A program made the position numbers and the translations under genes. From assembly GCA_964405325.1 (NCBI GenBank), contig CAYONM010000027.1:1-26435 (forward strand): a DNA stretch of 26,435 bases. The letters are read 5' to 3'. Every line of letters begins with the position of its first letter. Position 1 is the first letter of the stretch. This document shows positions 17,377 through 26,171 of the stretch, one piece after another. Under the pieces are notes generated by a model. It was not told the origin of the DNA and did not search any database. It saw only the letters and a list, made by a program, of their open reading frames with translations. The DNA comes from CAYONM01 sp964405325 (GTDB taxonomy: Bacteria > Planctomycetota > UBA11346).

Positions 17377-20133
17377 CTAGGGCATTTCCACCGATGGTCC
17401 GGGTGCTTTGACGACGGCGGGGGTGGCGCCCTGGTCGCTCCAGACTCGCAGCAGGCGTAGCCGATTGATACCGTCGGCGTCTTCGACCACGATGCGGATG
17501 TCGTTCATGCCCTCTTGCAGCGGCAGCAGGTCGGCGAAGGACTGGCTGTCCTGGTTTTGGTCCAGCAGACGCATCACCAGCTTGTCCTCACCAACGAAGA
17601 TCGCCAAGTGGACGGCGTTGTCATCGTCGATGCGGGTGCGTAGCTCCAGCATGCCATCGCTGCTGCGGTCCTGCGATTCGATGTGGATCTGCGGCTGATG
17701 GATGTGGTCGCCGTGCAGGGTTTCATCGACCGGGATCTTCAGTTTGTGGGTCAGGCGTTCAGCCAGGTAATGGGAGGTGCCTGATTCGAATCGTTCTTCG
17801 ACATGGACCGTCAGGTGCAGCTGATCCTGATCGTTGCGCTTGGTCTGATTGCCGATGGTCAATTCGCTGAGCATGGTGACTGGTATCGAGATGCTGGTCT
17901 CGCCACCGGGGGGCAGCGAGTCCAGGCGCCAACGGGCTGCTCCCAACTGGATGAAGGGGTCGTCTTCTTTGCGAACGAACAGCACCAGCGGGGCGCTGGA
18001 TCCAGCTCCCTGGTTCTGGATGGTCAATTGCAAGTCGTGTTCGCGATCGGTTTCCCATTGCTGTGCGCCCGGCAGGGACCAGGCGTAGTTCAATTCTGGC
18101 CGGGCTTGTCCATCGATGGTCAGCTGCACGGGCAGGCGGGCCAATTCGGCATCGGTGCCCGATTGATGCAGGACGACATCGAAATATTCAAGACCAGGAT
18201 AAGCGCGTGGTGGTACGCTCAGGCTGAGAAGCCCGGTCCGGCACGCTCCCCCCGGCACATCGCCGAAAACGACTTCCGATTCCCAGTAGGGACTGTTGCC
18301 ATCGGCTTCAATGACGCCGTACAGGCGCGCGGCGACCTGGTCGCTGTGATTGTCGACCTGCAGTTGGAGTTCGATGTCCGTGCCAGCGGTGATGCGTTTG
18401 TCTTGCAGCAAGGACAGGCTCAAGTCCTCAGGGCTGGGGACCGGGCTGCCGCTGCCATTCCAGACCACGCCTTTGTTCTCATCGACGAAGGCCTGGGCCA
18501 GAGACTGGTTCTCCAGCCGTTGTTGGGCGGCCAGCGGATCGGCCATGGCATCAAGCAATTGCTGACGATTGAGACGGATCGGTTGTCCGCCGTTGCTGGC
18601 GGCCAGCGGTGCCAGGGTTTTCCCGAGCAGCTGTACCGCCAGGTTGGCTTCTTGATCTGGTTGGAATTGCGGATGCGAAATCCGGTATTGCTCCAATTCC
18701 TCATCTTCTTGCCAGGCTTGGAACCAGTTGAGCTGGTAGCTGGTGGTGTGGTCATAACTGCCGTCACCGATCAGGGCAAATTCCTCGTCGGCTTCTTGGT
18801 GTCGCGTGAAGGGTATCAGGTCGATGCCGCCGTCATCGCGTTGCGCATGGCGATGCAGCTCGATATCCGGCTGCACACCGCGACCCTGAATGCTGACGCC
18901 ATCGCGCAGCTGGTATTCCTGGATGGTATATTTGATGTAGCTGGCGTCGGGGAGTTTGCGCCACGTCTGCACCGAGCCCTTGCCGAAGGTGGTCTGGCCG
19001 ATCACGACGGCGCGTTCATTGCGCTGTAGTGCGCCAGAGAGAATTTCCGCCGCTGAGGCGGAACCGCCAGAGACCAGCACCAGCATGGGCACATCGGTCA
19101 TTTGGCTGCGATCGGTCAGGCGTTGTTGCATTTTCGAGTTCAAGCGCACGGTGCGAACCACCTCGCGCCGGGGTGGTAGGAACAGGTCGGCGGTATACAC
19201 CGCTTGATCAAGCCGGCCGCCGCCGTTTTGCCGCAGGTCCAGCACCAGTCCGAGCATGGGCTCGTCGCTCTGGTATTTCAGCTGCTGAATATGCAGGCGC
19301 AGTTCGCGATAGGTATGACCGGAGAATTCATCCATGCGGATGTAACCAATGGGGCCGCGTCGCGAGGAGGCGATGATGATCGGTTGGACCTTGTCCCGGA
19401 CCACGGGAATGGTGACTTGCCGGTGGTCTTCGCCGCGTTCGATCAGCAATTGCACGGTGGTGCCTTTGGGACCTTTGATCCGGCGCACCGCTTCGCTCAG
19501 GCTGAGACCCGCAGCGGTTTCGCCATCGATGGCCAACACCACATCGTCGTCCTTGACCCCAGCGATATCGGCCGGCAGGCCTGGCATGACGCGGTCGATG
19601 GTGATCAGGCCCTCTGTCATGGACAAGTAGGCACCGATGCCGAAGAATTCACCAGCAATCACGTCTTCGGAGAAGGCCTTGGCTGGCTCGGGTGGCAACA
19701 CGACCGTGTGTGGGTCCAGCGTCCGGAGCGCACCATTGAGCATGGTGTAGACCAGGTTGTCACCTTCATCGCCCTCCAGCAGGCTCGAGCTCAGGAGGTG
19801 TTCCTGGACTTTTTGCAGCACCTCCATAGCGCTGTCGATGGTGACCAGCCGGCTCGGAGCAGGGAGCGGAATGGTCGCGACTTCGCTGCCCAGATGCAGG
19901 ATCAGCTGCTGTTCCGAGAACTCGGCGTCGATCGCGACATGCGAGCTTTCCAGGGCGCGCATCGCTTCGGCGAGCATGGTGGGCGGGTCGAAGCGCTTGG
20001 CATCGTAATAATCCCGCTCGAGGTACGTGCCGACCAGCGGACACAGCTGGGCGTAGGGCGTGGTCTGCTCGGCGCGTAGGGCGCCAGGCACTAGTAGCAG
20101 GCAGAGCAGGAACCGGGCGCAGGTCCGTATCAT
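17377..20133 (-). CDS. Secreted S41-family (C-terminal processing) serine protease with PDZ domain and long Ig-like tail
   Basis: A 918-aa exported protease. The signal peptide is residues 1-21 (FLLCLLLVPGALRAEQ). An N-terminal helical region precedes a PDZ domain (about 165-245, with FGIGAYLSMTEGLITIDRVMPGLPADIAGVKDDDVVLAIDG). The S41 core has LVLDLRQNGGG, nucleophile S360 in GGSASAAEILSG and general base K385 in TTFGKGSVQT, spaced 25 residues as in other family members. Residues from about 440 to 918 are an extra region about as long as the core, with beta-rich, Ig/CARDB-like segments. Typical CtpA/Prc proteases are 400-680 aa. Similar long forms are known to me from deltaproteobacteria. 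The ATG at 20133 has GAGGTG just upstream. Likely role: periplasmic or surface proteolysis; target unknown. Confidence 0.92.
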   Translation of the reverse strand: MIRTCARFLLCLLLVPGALRAEQTTPYAQLCPLVGTYLERDYYDAKRFDPPTMLAEAMRALESSHVAIDAEFSEQQLILHLGSEVATIPLPAPSRLVTIDSAMEVLQKVQEHLLSSSLLEGDEGDNLVYTMLNGALRTLDPHTVVLPPEPAKAFSEDVIAGEFFGIGAYLSMTEGLITIDRVMPGLPADIAGVKDDDVVLAIDGETAAGLSLSEAVRRIKGPKGTTVQLLIERGEDHRQVTIPVVRDKVQPIIIASSRRGPIGYIRMDEFSGHTYRELRLHIQQLKYQSDEPMLGLVLDLRQNGGGRLDQAVYTADLFLPPRREVVRTVRLNSKMQQRLTDRSQMTDVPMLVLVSGGSASAAEILSGALQRNERAVVIGQTTFGKGSVQTWRKLPDASYIKYTIQEYQLRDGVSIQGRGVQPDIELHRHAQRDDGGIDLIPFTRHQEADEEFALIGDGSYDHTTSYQLNWFQAWQEDEELEQYRISHPQFQPDQEANLAVQLLGKTLAPLAASNGGQPIRLNRQQLLDAMADPLAAQQRLENQSLAQAFVDENKGVVWNGSGSPVPSPEDLSLSLLQDKRITAGTDIELQLQVDNHSDQVAARLYGVIEADGNSPYWESEVVFGDVPGGACRTGLLSLSVPPRAYPGLEYFDVVLHQSGTDAELARLPVQLTIDGQARPELNYAWSLPGAQQWETDREHDLQLTIQNQGAGSSAPLVLFVRKEDDPFIQLGAARWRLDSLPPGGETSISIPVTMLSELTIGNQTKRNDQDQLHLTVHVEERFESGTSHYLAERLTHKLKIPVDETLHGDHIHQPQIHIESQDRSSDGMLELRTRIDDDNAVHLAIFVGEDKLVMRLLDQNQDSQSFADLLPLQEGMNDIRIVVEDADGINRLRLLRVWSDQGATPAVVKAPGPSVEMP

Positions 20134-20232
20134 CGATCACCTCATCATGTTGCATGACCGACCGCAGTCGGGCTGTCTCCTGAGCATAGCGATATCGAGC
20201 AAGCGACAAGGCAGGTGCTGCGCCAGGCTCGC

Positions 20233-21876
20233 TCAACAGCGGTCGAAGCAGAGCACCACCACGGTCAGATCGTCAGCCGGCTCGGCGCCGGCCAGCCAGG
20301 CGCGGACATCGGCGTCTAGCGCGGTGATCACCTGTCTCGGCTCGAATGCGCTGGATAAGGCCTTTTGGGTGGTGGCCCGGAAGCGTTCCTCGCCGTATTG
20401 CTCGCCCGCCGGGGAGACCGCTTCGATGAAGCCGTCCGTGTACAGCACCAGACAGTCACCTGCGCTGAAATGATGCTCGGCCGAGCATTCATAGTCGGCC
20501 TCCGGTAGGATGCCCAGGGGCAGACCATTGCTTTCCAACCATTCCACCCGGCCATCGGCGTGCAGCCAGAGCAGTGGGTTGTGACCGGCGGAAACATAGC
20601 TGAAACAGTAGCGTTCGGGATCAATGCTGAGGATCACAGCGGTCATAAAGCGTTCAGAATTGCTCAGGCGCAGGGTTTCGCTGAGGCCGCTGGCGGCGAC
20701 GGCGATATTGGTGCCGGCGCGTAGTTGCTGTTGGATGACGGCATGGGCCATGGTGGTGTACAGCGCGGCCCCCAGGCCGTGGCCGGTGACGTCGGCGACC
20801 ACGACATGGGTCAGCCCCTGATCGTGCAGGTAGGTGAAGTAATCACCTCCGGTCTCTTCGCAGGGGCGACTGGCGCCACTGATGTGGACCCCCGGTGCGG
20901 CCAGATCGGCTTCGGGGAACATGTTGGCCTGGACCCGGGTAGCGATGTCCAGTTCCCGGGTCAGCCGTTCCCGGTCCAAAGTGGCCTGCACCAGATGCAG
21001 ATTATCCAGAGCGATGGCGCCCATACCGCAGACTGTTTCGGCCAGGCGCCGAAGGCCATCGTCGAATTCTGCCTGGGCGTTGGCCAGCAGCACCACGCCG
21101 TGGCAGCGCTCGGAGCCGGCCATGGGCAGTAGGAGCAGGCCGTCCAGGTGCGCGGCGAGTTCGCTGCAGTCCAGTTTACTGGTGATTTCTTCGGCGTTGA
21201 AGCAGTACACCGTCTGCTCGGCAAAGGCGGCATCCACCAGACGGCGGCCGTCGGGCAGCTTGAGGGCATCGACATGGTGGTCTTGGATGCCCCAGGTGAC
21301 TCGGGTTTCGAGCTGGTCATTGTTGGTGACGGTCAGGATGGCACCGACTTGGGCCGAGACTGCCGTCAGCACGGTTTCCAAGATGCGCACCAACAGGACT
21401 TCAATGTCCAGGTGCTTGAGCAGGTTGCCGGTGCTCAGCAACAACTGGCGTTGCTCGTGGATCTGGCGCAGTTCGCCCAGGGTGAGTTCGTGCCGTTGCA
21501 CGCCGGCGAGAGCCGGTCCCAGCAGCACCGCCAGCCGGTCGAGGACCTCTGTGGGGTAGCTGCCTTCATGGGCATCGATGCAGAGCAGGCCGACCGGATC
21601 ACCGTGCTGGAGCAGGGGGAATTGGCCTGGCTGGGGATCGTAGATCTGATCCGCTTCCAGCTCCTCAGGGCCGGCATCCGATTCGAGCGCGGCGCCACGG
21701 TACAGGTTGCCGGCGGCCTCGTCGACCAAGTATAAACGGGCGGGCAGCGCGCCGACCCGTTCCAGCTGTCTCTGTAGACCCTGCAAGAGCTCACGACCGG
21801 ATTCGGCGCCGACCAGGTCATCGGCCAAGCGGATCAATTCGGCGAGTATCGGATTGCTGCGTATACCGCTACTCAT
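20233..21876 (-). CDS. GAF-domain SpoIIE/PP2C-type protein phosphatase (RsbU-like)
   Basis: A 547-aa cytoplasmic signalling protein. N-terminal GAF-like segments (about 10-290, for example LLQGLQRQLERVGALPARLYLVDEAAGNLY and a second GAF ending in ALDNLHLVQ) lead through a helical linker (ERLTRELDIATRVQANMFPE) into a SpoIIE phosphatase domain. That domain shows the metal-binding motifs ETGGDYFTYL, VVVADVTGHGLGAAL, SAGHNPLLWL, LGILPEADYE, LVLYTDGFIEA and the final DDLTVVVL. Such proteins dephosphorylate STAS-domain anti-anti-sigma factors in partner-switching pathways. The ATG at 21876 lies 4 nt after the stop of the HDOD gene, so the pair is coupled. No STAS or anti-sigma kinase gene is nearby; the partner must lie elsewhere. 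The longer frame to 21915 only overlaps the HDOD gene. Confidence 0.92.
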   Translation of the reverse strand: MSSGIRSNPILAELIRLADDLVGAESGRELLQGLQRQLERVGALPARLYLVDEAAGNLYRGAALESDAGPEELEADQIYDPQPGQFPLLQHGDPVGLLCIDAHEGSYPTEVLDRLAVLLGPALAGVQRHELTLGELRQIHEQRQLLLSTGNLLKHLDIEVLLVRILETVLTAVSAQVGAILTVTNNDQLETRVTWGIQDHHVDALKLPDGRRLVDAAFAEQTVYCFNAEEITSKLDCSELAAHLDGLLLLPMAGSERCHGVVLLANAQAEFDDGLRRLAETVCGMGAIALDNLHLVQATLDRERLTRELDIATRVQANMFPEADLAAPGVHISGASRPCEETGGDYFTYLHDQGLTHVVVADVTGHGLGAALYTTMAHAVIQQQLRAGTNIAVAASGLSETLRLSNSERFMTAVILSIDPERYCFSYVSAGHNPLLWLHADGRVEWLESNGLPLGILPEADYECSAEHHFSAGDCLVLYTDGFIEAVSPAGEQYGEERFRATTQKALSSAFEPRQVITALDADVRAWLAGAEPADDLTVVVLCFDRC

Positions 21877-21880
21877 CGCA

Positions 21881-22843
21881 TCATCGCATGTCCATCTGTG
21901 AGGCTTCCACCACATCCTGGACGTGGGTCACCAAATTGCGGAAGCCATCGGAATCCAGATCGCAACGCTGGAGCAGTTTGCTATCGATATTTTTGGGGAA
22001 GGCGTTTTCGGGCAACAGGCCGATGCCATTGTTGTTGGCCAGGCGCTCCGCCAGCACCAGGACAGCTGCTTGCCAGCGTTGTTCCTTGTCGAGCTCTTTG
22101 AGTGGCTTGCCTTTGTAGAGCATCAGGCGCTTGAGGGTGCTGGGCAGGTTCCAGCGATCTGCCAGACGGCCGCCGACCCAGACGTGGTCATACCCCAGAT
22201 GTTGTCGTTCGCCCAGGATCAGGCTCTCCTCCAGGCCGGCGATGGGCACGGTGAGATCCGCCTCGAAACGGGATAGGAAGGGAGCCAGGACCAGCATGCC
22301 CACCGAGCGCAGGAGACCCGCTATGAAGCAGTCTTCGGCAATGTCCTTGTCGCCGCGGGTGCTCAGGACGATGCGTCTGGACAGCGTCGCGACCGCGATG
22401 GAATTCTGCCACAGTCCTTCTGCGGCGAAGCCGTAGGGCCGCAGATCCACCATCAGCATGCCCGACATGGAGGCCGCCACCACCAGACTGCGCAGGCTGT
22501 TCATGCCGACGATGGCCACGGCCTGGGTGATGGAACGCACATCGTTGGCCAGGGCGTAGAAGGGGCTGTTGACCAGTTTCAGGAGCCGGCCGGTGATGAC
22601 CATGTCGCGGCTGACGATGGCTTCCAGGTCGCTGGCCGAGCTGTTTTGCGAGCCGGCCAGGGACAGGATCTGGTTGACCACGCTGGAGAGTGCCGGCACT
22701 TGATCGATGGCTGCCAGGATCTCGGCCTCGCGCAGCCGATGATGGTCGCGTTTGCCACGAACGAACAGTTCCTGATCGCCGGGCGAATCGGCGGTTTTGG
22801 GGGCCTTGCGGCGGCTGGGGCGGAAGTGCAGATCACCGGACAT
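21881..22843 (-). CDS. HDOD-domain protein
   Basis: HDOD proteins are HD-superfamily relatives without the full catalytic set and act in signal transduction. The 320-aa product begins with a basic, probably disordered tail (residues 1-40). HDOD follows: EILAAIDQVPALSSVVNQILSLAG, then ASDLEAIVSRDMVITGRLLKLVNSPFY, then ITQAVAIVGMNSLRSLVVAASM, with FIAGLLRSVGMLVL in the place of the HD motif (Arg-Ser instead of His-Asp). The ATG at 22843 has AGGTGAG at 6 nt; upstream in-frame sequence is non-conserved. It is directly followed by, and probably cotranslated with, the SpoIIE-type phosphatase, so the two likely act in one pathway. It may be an adaptor or sensor for that phosphatase; this is inference from position. 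Confidence 0.9.
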   Translation of the reverse strand: MSGDLHFRPSRRKAPKTADSPGDQELFVRGKRDHHRLREAEILAAIDQVPALSSVVNQILSLAGSQNSSASDLEAIVSRDMVITGRLLKLVNSPFYALANDVRSITQAVAIVGMNSLRSLVVAASMSGMLMVDLRPYGFAAEGLWQNSIAVATLSRRIVLSTRGDKDIAEDCFIAGLLRSVGMLVLAPFLSRFEADLTVPIAGLEESLILGERQHLGYDHVWVGGRLADRWNLPSTLKRLMLYKGKPLKELDKEQRWQAAVLVLAERLANNNGIGLLPENAFPKNIDSKLLQRCDLDSDGFRNLVTHVQDVVEASQMDMR

Positions 22844-22913
22844 AGCAGACTCACCTGAGCATACACCCGGTTTTGTTGTGGGGCATGGGGTTTTTCCATT
22901 GGCCTGCCGTCGA

Positions 22914-23258
22914 CTACGGCACAGACCCCGCATCCGAGGCGCCGTCATGCTTGGCGTTGCGGAACTGCGGCCGGAATCCGGGTGGTTTGCTGCGGATCCA
23001 GGCGGTGAAGCATGCCACTGCCGGATGTGCGGCAAGTGTCTCCAGCTGGTCATAGTGGCGTTCCAGTTCCTTGATGCCGATGCTGCAGTGGACGTTGCTA
23101 TGGCAGGGACGACACAGCCAGGCGATGCGGCTGCGCACCTCGCTACGCGCGAACCGCTTCTTGTTCTTCTTGTTTTTATGACGGGTCTGCGGAATCAGAT
23201 GGTGGCGGGTCAGTTCCGACACCTCGCGGCCACAGAGTTCGCAACATCCACCGGACAT
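22914..23258 (-). CDS. Small HNH-endonuclease-like zinc protein
   Basis: A 114-aa protein with the shape of a minimal HNH nuclease. A CxxC zinc knuckle (CCELCGREVSELTRHHLIP) carries the catalytic-type His pair. A lysine-rich linker (HKNKKNKKRF) and a second knuckle, WLCRPCHSNVHCS, with the closing His follow, then a helical tail LERHYDQLETLAAHPAVACF. Stand-alone members of this type are common in bacterial chromosomes and their role (DNA cleavage, repair or none shown) is usually unknown. I use the ATG at 23258; a TTG at 23291 could extend it by 11 residues. Neither has a strong ribosome site. It lies upstream of the HDOD gene on the same strand with a 70-nt gap, and back to back with the aldolase gene. 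Confidence 0.82.
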   Translation of the reverse strand: MSGGCCELCGREVSELTRHHLIPQTRHKNKKNKKRFARSEVRSRIAWLCRPCHSNVHCSIGIKELERHYDQLETLAAHPAVACFTAWIRSKPPGFRPQFRNAKHDGASDAGSVP

Positions 23259-23368
23259 GCTGTGAGTTTCTCGCTTCCGAGACGCTGGCAACCTGGTTGT
23301 GTATCAACCACCGCTTGTTTCATATTTTTCCTTGTAAGACTCATCACTCCCACACAGGAGTTGACGCG

Positions 23369-24346
23369 ATGAGCCACAATCCAGCGGCCGAATGGGTCTC
23401 ATACAGGCCCGAAATCCAGATCATCGATTGCACCATTCGTGATGGTGGCCTGATGAACGATCACCACTTCGAAGACCAGACGGTCCAGGCGGTGTATCGC
23501 GCCTGTGCCGCTGGTGGGATCGATTATATGGAGATTGGTTACAAAGGCTCACCGGAATTCCTCGATCCGGCTGTGTTTGGTCCGTGGAAATTCAGCTCCG
23601 AGGACGACATCAAGCGTATCGCCGAAAGCTGTGGTGATGACGTGAAGCTGTCGGTGATGGCCGACATCGGCCGCACCGATCCGAATCACATTCCGCCAGC
23701 GGATCAGAGTCCGGTCAGTCTGGTGCGCGTGGCCTGTTATATTCATCAGGTACCTGGTGCCTTGGATATGGCCAAATATGCCAAAGATCAGGGTTACCGT
23801 GTCAGCATCAATCTGATGGCTCTGTCCACCGTTGCAGAAGCGGAGCTGGAGAGTGGTTTGGAACTGTTCGCCGGTTCCGATGCCGATGTGATCTACGTTG
23901 TCGATAGTTTTGGCTCCATGTACGGTGAGCAGGCGCGCGGCTACGTCTCCAAGTATCTGGGTTTCGTCAAGGAAAACGGCAAGGAAGTGGGCATGCATGC
24001 CCACAACAACCAGCAGCTGGCCTTCGCCAATACCATCGAAGCCATCATCGCCGGTGCCAACATGGTGGACGGCAGTCTGTCCGGCCTGGGTCGCGGTGCC
24101 GGCAACTGCCCCACCGAGTTGCTGGCCGGTTTCCTGCACAATCCCAAGTACAAGATGCGACCACTGTTGGAATGCATCCAGAACGATATCATGCCCATGC
24201 GCAGCCAGATGAAGTGGGGCCCGGACATCCCGTACATGCTTTGCGGCCAGATGAACCAGCATCCGCGCTCAGCCATGCGCTGGAACGAGGGCGATCAGGC
24301 CGACGACATCGTTGGCTTCTTTGATCAGATTACGGCCGAGGAGTAG
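23369..24346 (+). CDS. DRE-TIM (HMGL-like) aldolase/lyase of unknown substrate
   Basis: A 325-aa TIM-barrel enzyme of the DRE-TIM metallolyase superfamily, which includes 4-hydroxy-2-oxovalerate aldolase, HMG-CoA lyase and isopropylmalate synthase. The N-terminal strand reads IDCTIRDGGLMNDHHF, so the usual D-R-E triad appears as RDGG. The middle has YMEIGYKGSPEF and VVDSFGSMYGEQ. The metal-binding HxH is HAHNNQQLAFANTIEA, followed by DGSLSGLGRGAGNCPTELL. These fit the aldolase/lyase branch more than the synthase branch. The start at 23369 has CAGGAG 8 nt upstream; the longer frame from 23297 has no conserved sequence. It is transcribed alone. The substrate is unknown; no dehydrogenase or hydratase partner is adjacent. 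Confidence 0.88.
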   Translation: MSHNPAAEWVSYRPEIQIIDCTIRDGGLMNDHHFEDQTVQAVYRACAAGGIDYMEIGYKGSPEFLDPAVFGPWKFSSEDDIKRIAESCGDDVKLSVMADIGRTDPNHIPPADQSPVSLVRVACYIHQVPGALDMAKYAKDQGYRVSINLMALSTVAEAELESGLELFAGSDADVIYVVDSFGSMYGEQARGYVSKYLGFVKENGKEVGMHAHNNQQLAFANTIEAIIAGANMVDGSLSGLGRGAGNCPTELLAGFLHNPKYKMRPLLECIQNDIMPMRSQMKWGPDIPYMLCGQMNQHPRSAMRWNEGDQADDIVGFFDQITAEE

Positions 24347-24408
24347 GGGCCAGCGGCTTCAGGGCCTGGGACGGCAAGGTCAAGAGGCGCTCAAGTCGTG
24401 TGACGGTC

Positions 24409-24424
24409 ATCCGATACTTCGGAT
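24409..24424 (+). promoter_or_regulatory. 6-bp hairpin touching a start codon
   Basis: ATCCGA (24409-24414) and TCGGAT (24419-24424) form an exact stem with a 4-nt loop that ends at the base before the ATG of the small ORF at 24425. No Shine-Dalgarno sequence is visible upstream, so the hairpin may matter for initiation or the ORF may not be translated. Confidence 0.3.
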
Positions 24425-24655
24425 ATGAGTGCCGTATCACCTGCTCTTGCCAGCTACCAGGCCGCTTTGTCGGTACAGTCCCAGGCCATGGACCTGCAAA
24501 AGGCCTTGGCCGGGCAGATGCTTGCCAGCCTGCCCGACCTGGCAGCAGCGCTGAGCGCGGCGCGACTACCCCTGCCGGCGGATTCTGCTGCGTTCAGCCC
24601 CGAGGCTCTGGCCCTGCTGGCAGCCGAGGAAGCGCAGCCTACGCCAGCGCTTTGA
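24425..24655 (+). CDS. Small Ala/Leu-rich protein, possibly YjfB-like
   Basis: A 76-aa ORF with a coherent amphipathic helical pattern, ALASYQAALSVQSQAMDLQKA then LAGQMLASLPDLAAALSAAR, and a proline/alanine-rich end. The spacing of hydrophobic residues and the Q-rich helix followed by LLxSLP recall the YjfB putative motility family, but the match is loose. It has no clear ribosome binding site. Its last 17 nt overlap the end of the convergent photolyase gene. It may be genuine and small, or an accidental open frame in GC-rich DNA. Confidence 0.45.
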   Translation: MSAVSPALASYQAALSVQSQAMDLQKALAGQMLASLPDLAAALSAARLPLPADSAAFSPEALALLAAEEAQPTPAL

Positions 24656-26003
24656 AGGCCTCGATCGCTCGCTGTCTCGTCTGTTTCAGATCGACCAGGG
24701 CTGCGGGATAATCCCCACGCAGCGCTGCTGGTGGATCGTGGATCTGCTTGGTGTCCAGCCCTTGCAGTTCCGGCAGCCAGCGCCGGAGATAGTCGCCATC
24801 GGGATCGAAGCGTTTCGATTGGCTGACCGGATTGAAAACCCGGAAATAGGGTGCGGCATCGGTACCGGTGGAAGCGGACCATTGCCAGCCACCATTATTA
24901 CTGGCCAGATCGCCATCGATCAGGTGCTGCATGAAGAAACGTTCGCCCTGCCGCCAATCCAGTAGCAGATTTTTGGACAGGAACATGGCGGTGATCATGC
25001 GGACGCGATTGTGCATCCAGCCGGTGGCGCGTAGTTCGCGCATGCCGGCGTCAACGATGGGTATGCCGGTCTGGCCATCGCACCAGGCCTGGAAACCTGC
25101 CGGATCATTACGCCAAGCCACGGTATCGGTTTTGGTTTTGAAAGCGCGGTTTCGGCACACCCGTGGATACGCCACCAGGACCTGGCGATAGAATTCTCGC
25201 CAAATCAATTCCGACAGCCAGGTTGCCGGTCCGTTGCCGGCAATGCTCTGTGCCGCGGCCACACAGCGTCGCGGTGAAATGATACCAAGAGTGAGGTATG
25301 GCGATAGGCGGCTGGTGCCGGCAAGTGCTGGGTGGTCACGCTGGTCGTGGTAGGCGTTCATGCCCTGGTCCAGGAAGTCGCTCAGTTTTTGCATGGCCGC
25401 GGTTTCACCGACTGGCCAGTCGGTGCTCGCCGGCCAGTCCGGCTGTTCGGGGATGGGATCGCTTTTTCGGCTTCGACGACGTTTGCCGGGCCGGGGCGCC
25501 AGGTGGAAGCCCTGCTCTTGTACCTGCTGCAACCAGCGCCGTTTGTACGGGGTGAACACGCTGTAGGGCCCGCCGGCGGCGGTTCGGACCGCGTCCGGCG
25601 GCAGGACGGTCTGGTCGTCGAACGCCATGGTGCCGATGCCGGCGGCGTTCAGGGTTTGGCCTACCACGGCATCGCGGGCCTGTTCATCGACTTCGTATTC
25701 CTGGTTCCACAGCACCCGATCGATGTCGAACTCGCGGCAGACCGCCAGTAACGCCTGTGGTGCATCGGCAAAGCGGGGCGCGTGCCGGATCAGCAGTGGT
25801 AGGCCGATGCGATCGCAGTCGGCTGCCAGCTGGCGCAGGTTGGCCAGTAGAAAGCCGACCTTGGCTGCTGAAAAGTCGTGTTGACGCCATTGCACCGGTG
25901 CTAGCAGGAAGAGGCCCAAGCAATCACCGGCCTGATGCGCCAGATCCAGGGCGGTGTTGTCATCCAGCCGCAGGTCGCTGCGGAACCAGTGCAGTGTACG
26001 CAT
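24639..26003 (-). CDS. phrB: Class I CPD photolyase (deoxyribodipyrimidine photo-lyase)
   Basis: This is a light-driven flavoenzyme that splits cyclobutane pyrimidine dimers. The 454 aa are close to the roughly 470 of E. coli PhrB. The N-terminal antenna (photolyase alpha/beta) domain begins LHWFRSDLRLDDNTAL. The FAD domain has TSRLSPYLTLGIISPR, WLSELIWREFYRQVL, GIPIVDAGMRELRATGWMHNRVRM and NNGGWQWSASTGTDAAPYFRVFNP. These carry the conserved FAD- and dimer-binding residues and the electron-transfer tryptophans expected for this class. The start ATG at 26003 directly precedes the conserved N-terminus; its ribosome site is weak. It is transcribed alone, divergent from the small gene at the right end. 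Together with the SMUG1 gene it gives the window two DNA-repair enzymes. Confidence 0.94.
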   Translation of the reverse strand: MRTLHWFRSDLRLDDNTALDLAHQAGDCLGLFLLAPVQWRQHDFSAAKVGFLLANLRQLAADCDRIGLPLLIRHAPRFADAPQALLAVCREFDIDRVLWNQEYEVDEQARDAVVGQTLNAAGIGTMAFDDQTVLPPDAVRTAAGGPYSVFTPYKRRWLQQVQEQGFHLAPRPGKRRRSRKSDPIPEQPDWPASTDWPVGETAAMQKLSDFLDQGMNAYHDQRDHPALAGTSRLSPYLTLGIISPRRCVAAAQSIAGNGPATWLSELIWREFYRQVLVAYPRVCRNRAFKTKTDTVAWRNDPAGFQAWCDGQTGIPIVDAGMRELRATGWMHNRVRMITAMFLSKNLLLDWRQGERFFMQHLIDGDLASNNGGWQWSASTGTDAAPYFRVFNPVSQSKRFDPDGDYLRRWLPELQGLDTKQIHDPPAALRGDYPAALVDLKQTRQRAIEAFKALA

Positions 26004-26171
26004 GCTGCCATGTTACATGTCGGCCCACCATAACCAATCAGTCTGGCGGCGGCATCAACCGGCCAGGCTTGCGAGTCGCCAGGGAACAGCTCCTTCTCTG
26101 AGGAACCCAACCTTGAGCTCATAGCTGCAACCGTGCATGGCCGGTTCGATCTTTCTGTGGTACACCCCAGC

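Noticed and set aside
17803..19029. 408-codon plus-strand frame inside the S41 protease gene
   Set aside because: It is antisense to the protease tail, has no conserved motif, and is typical of mirror frames in GC-rich DNA.
22905..22921. 6-bp hairpin TGCCGT/ACGGCA at the end of the HNH gene as a terminator
   Set aside because: It overlaps the stop codon and has no T-run on the minus strand.
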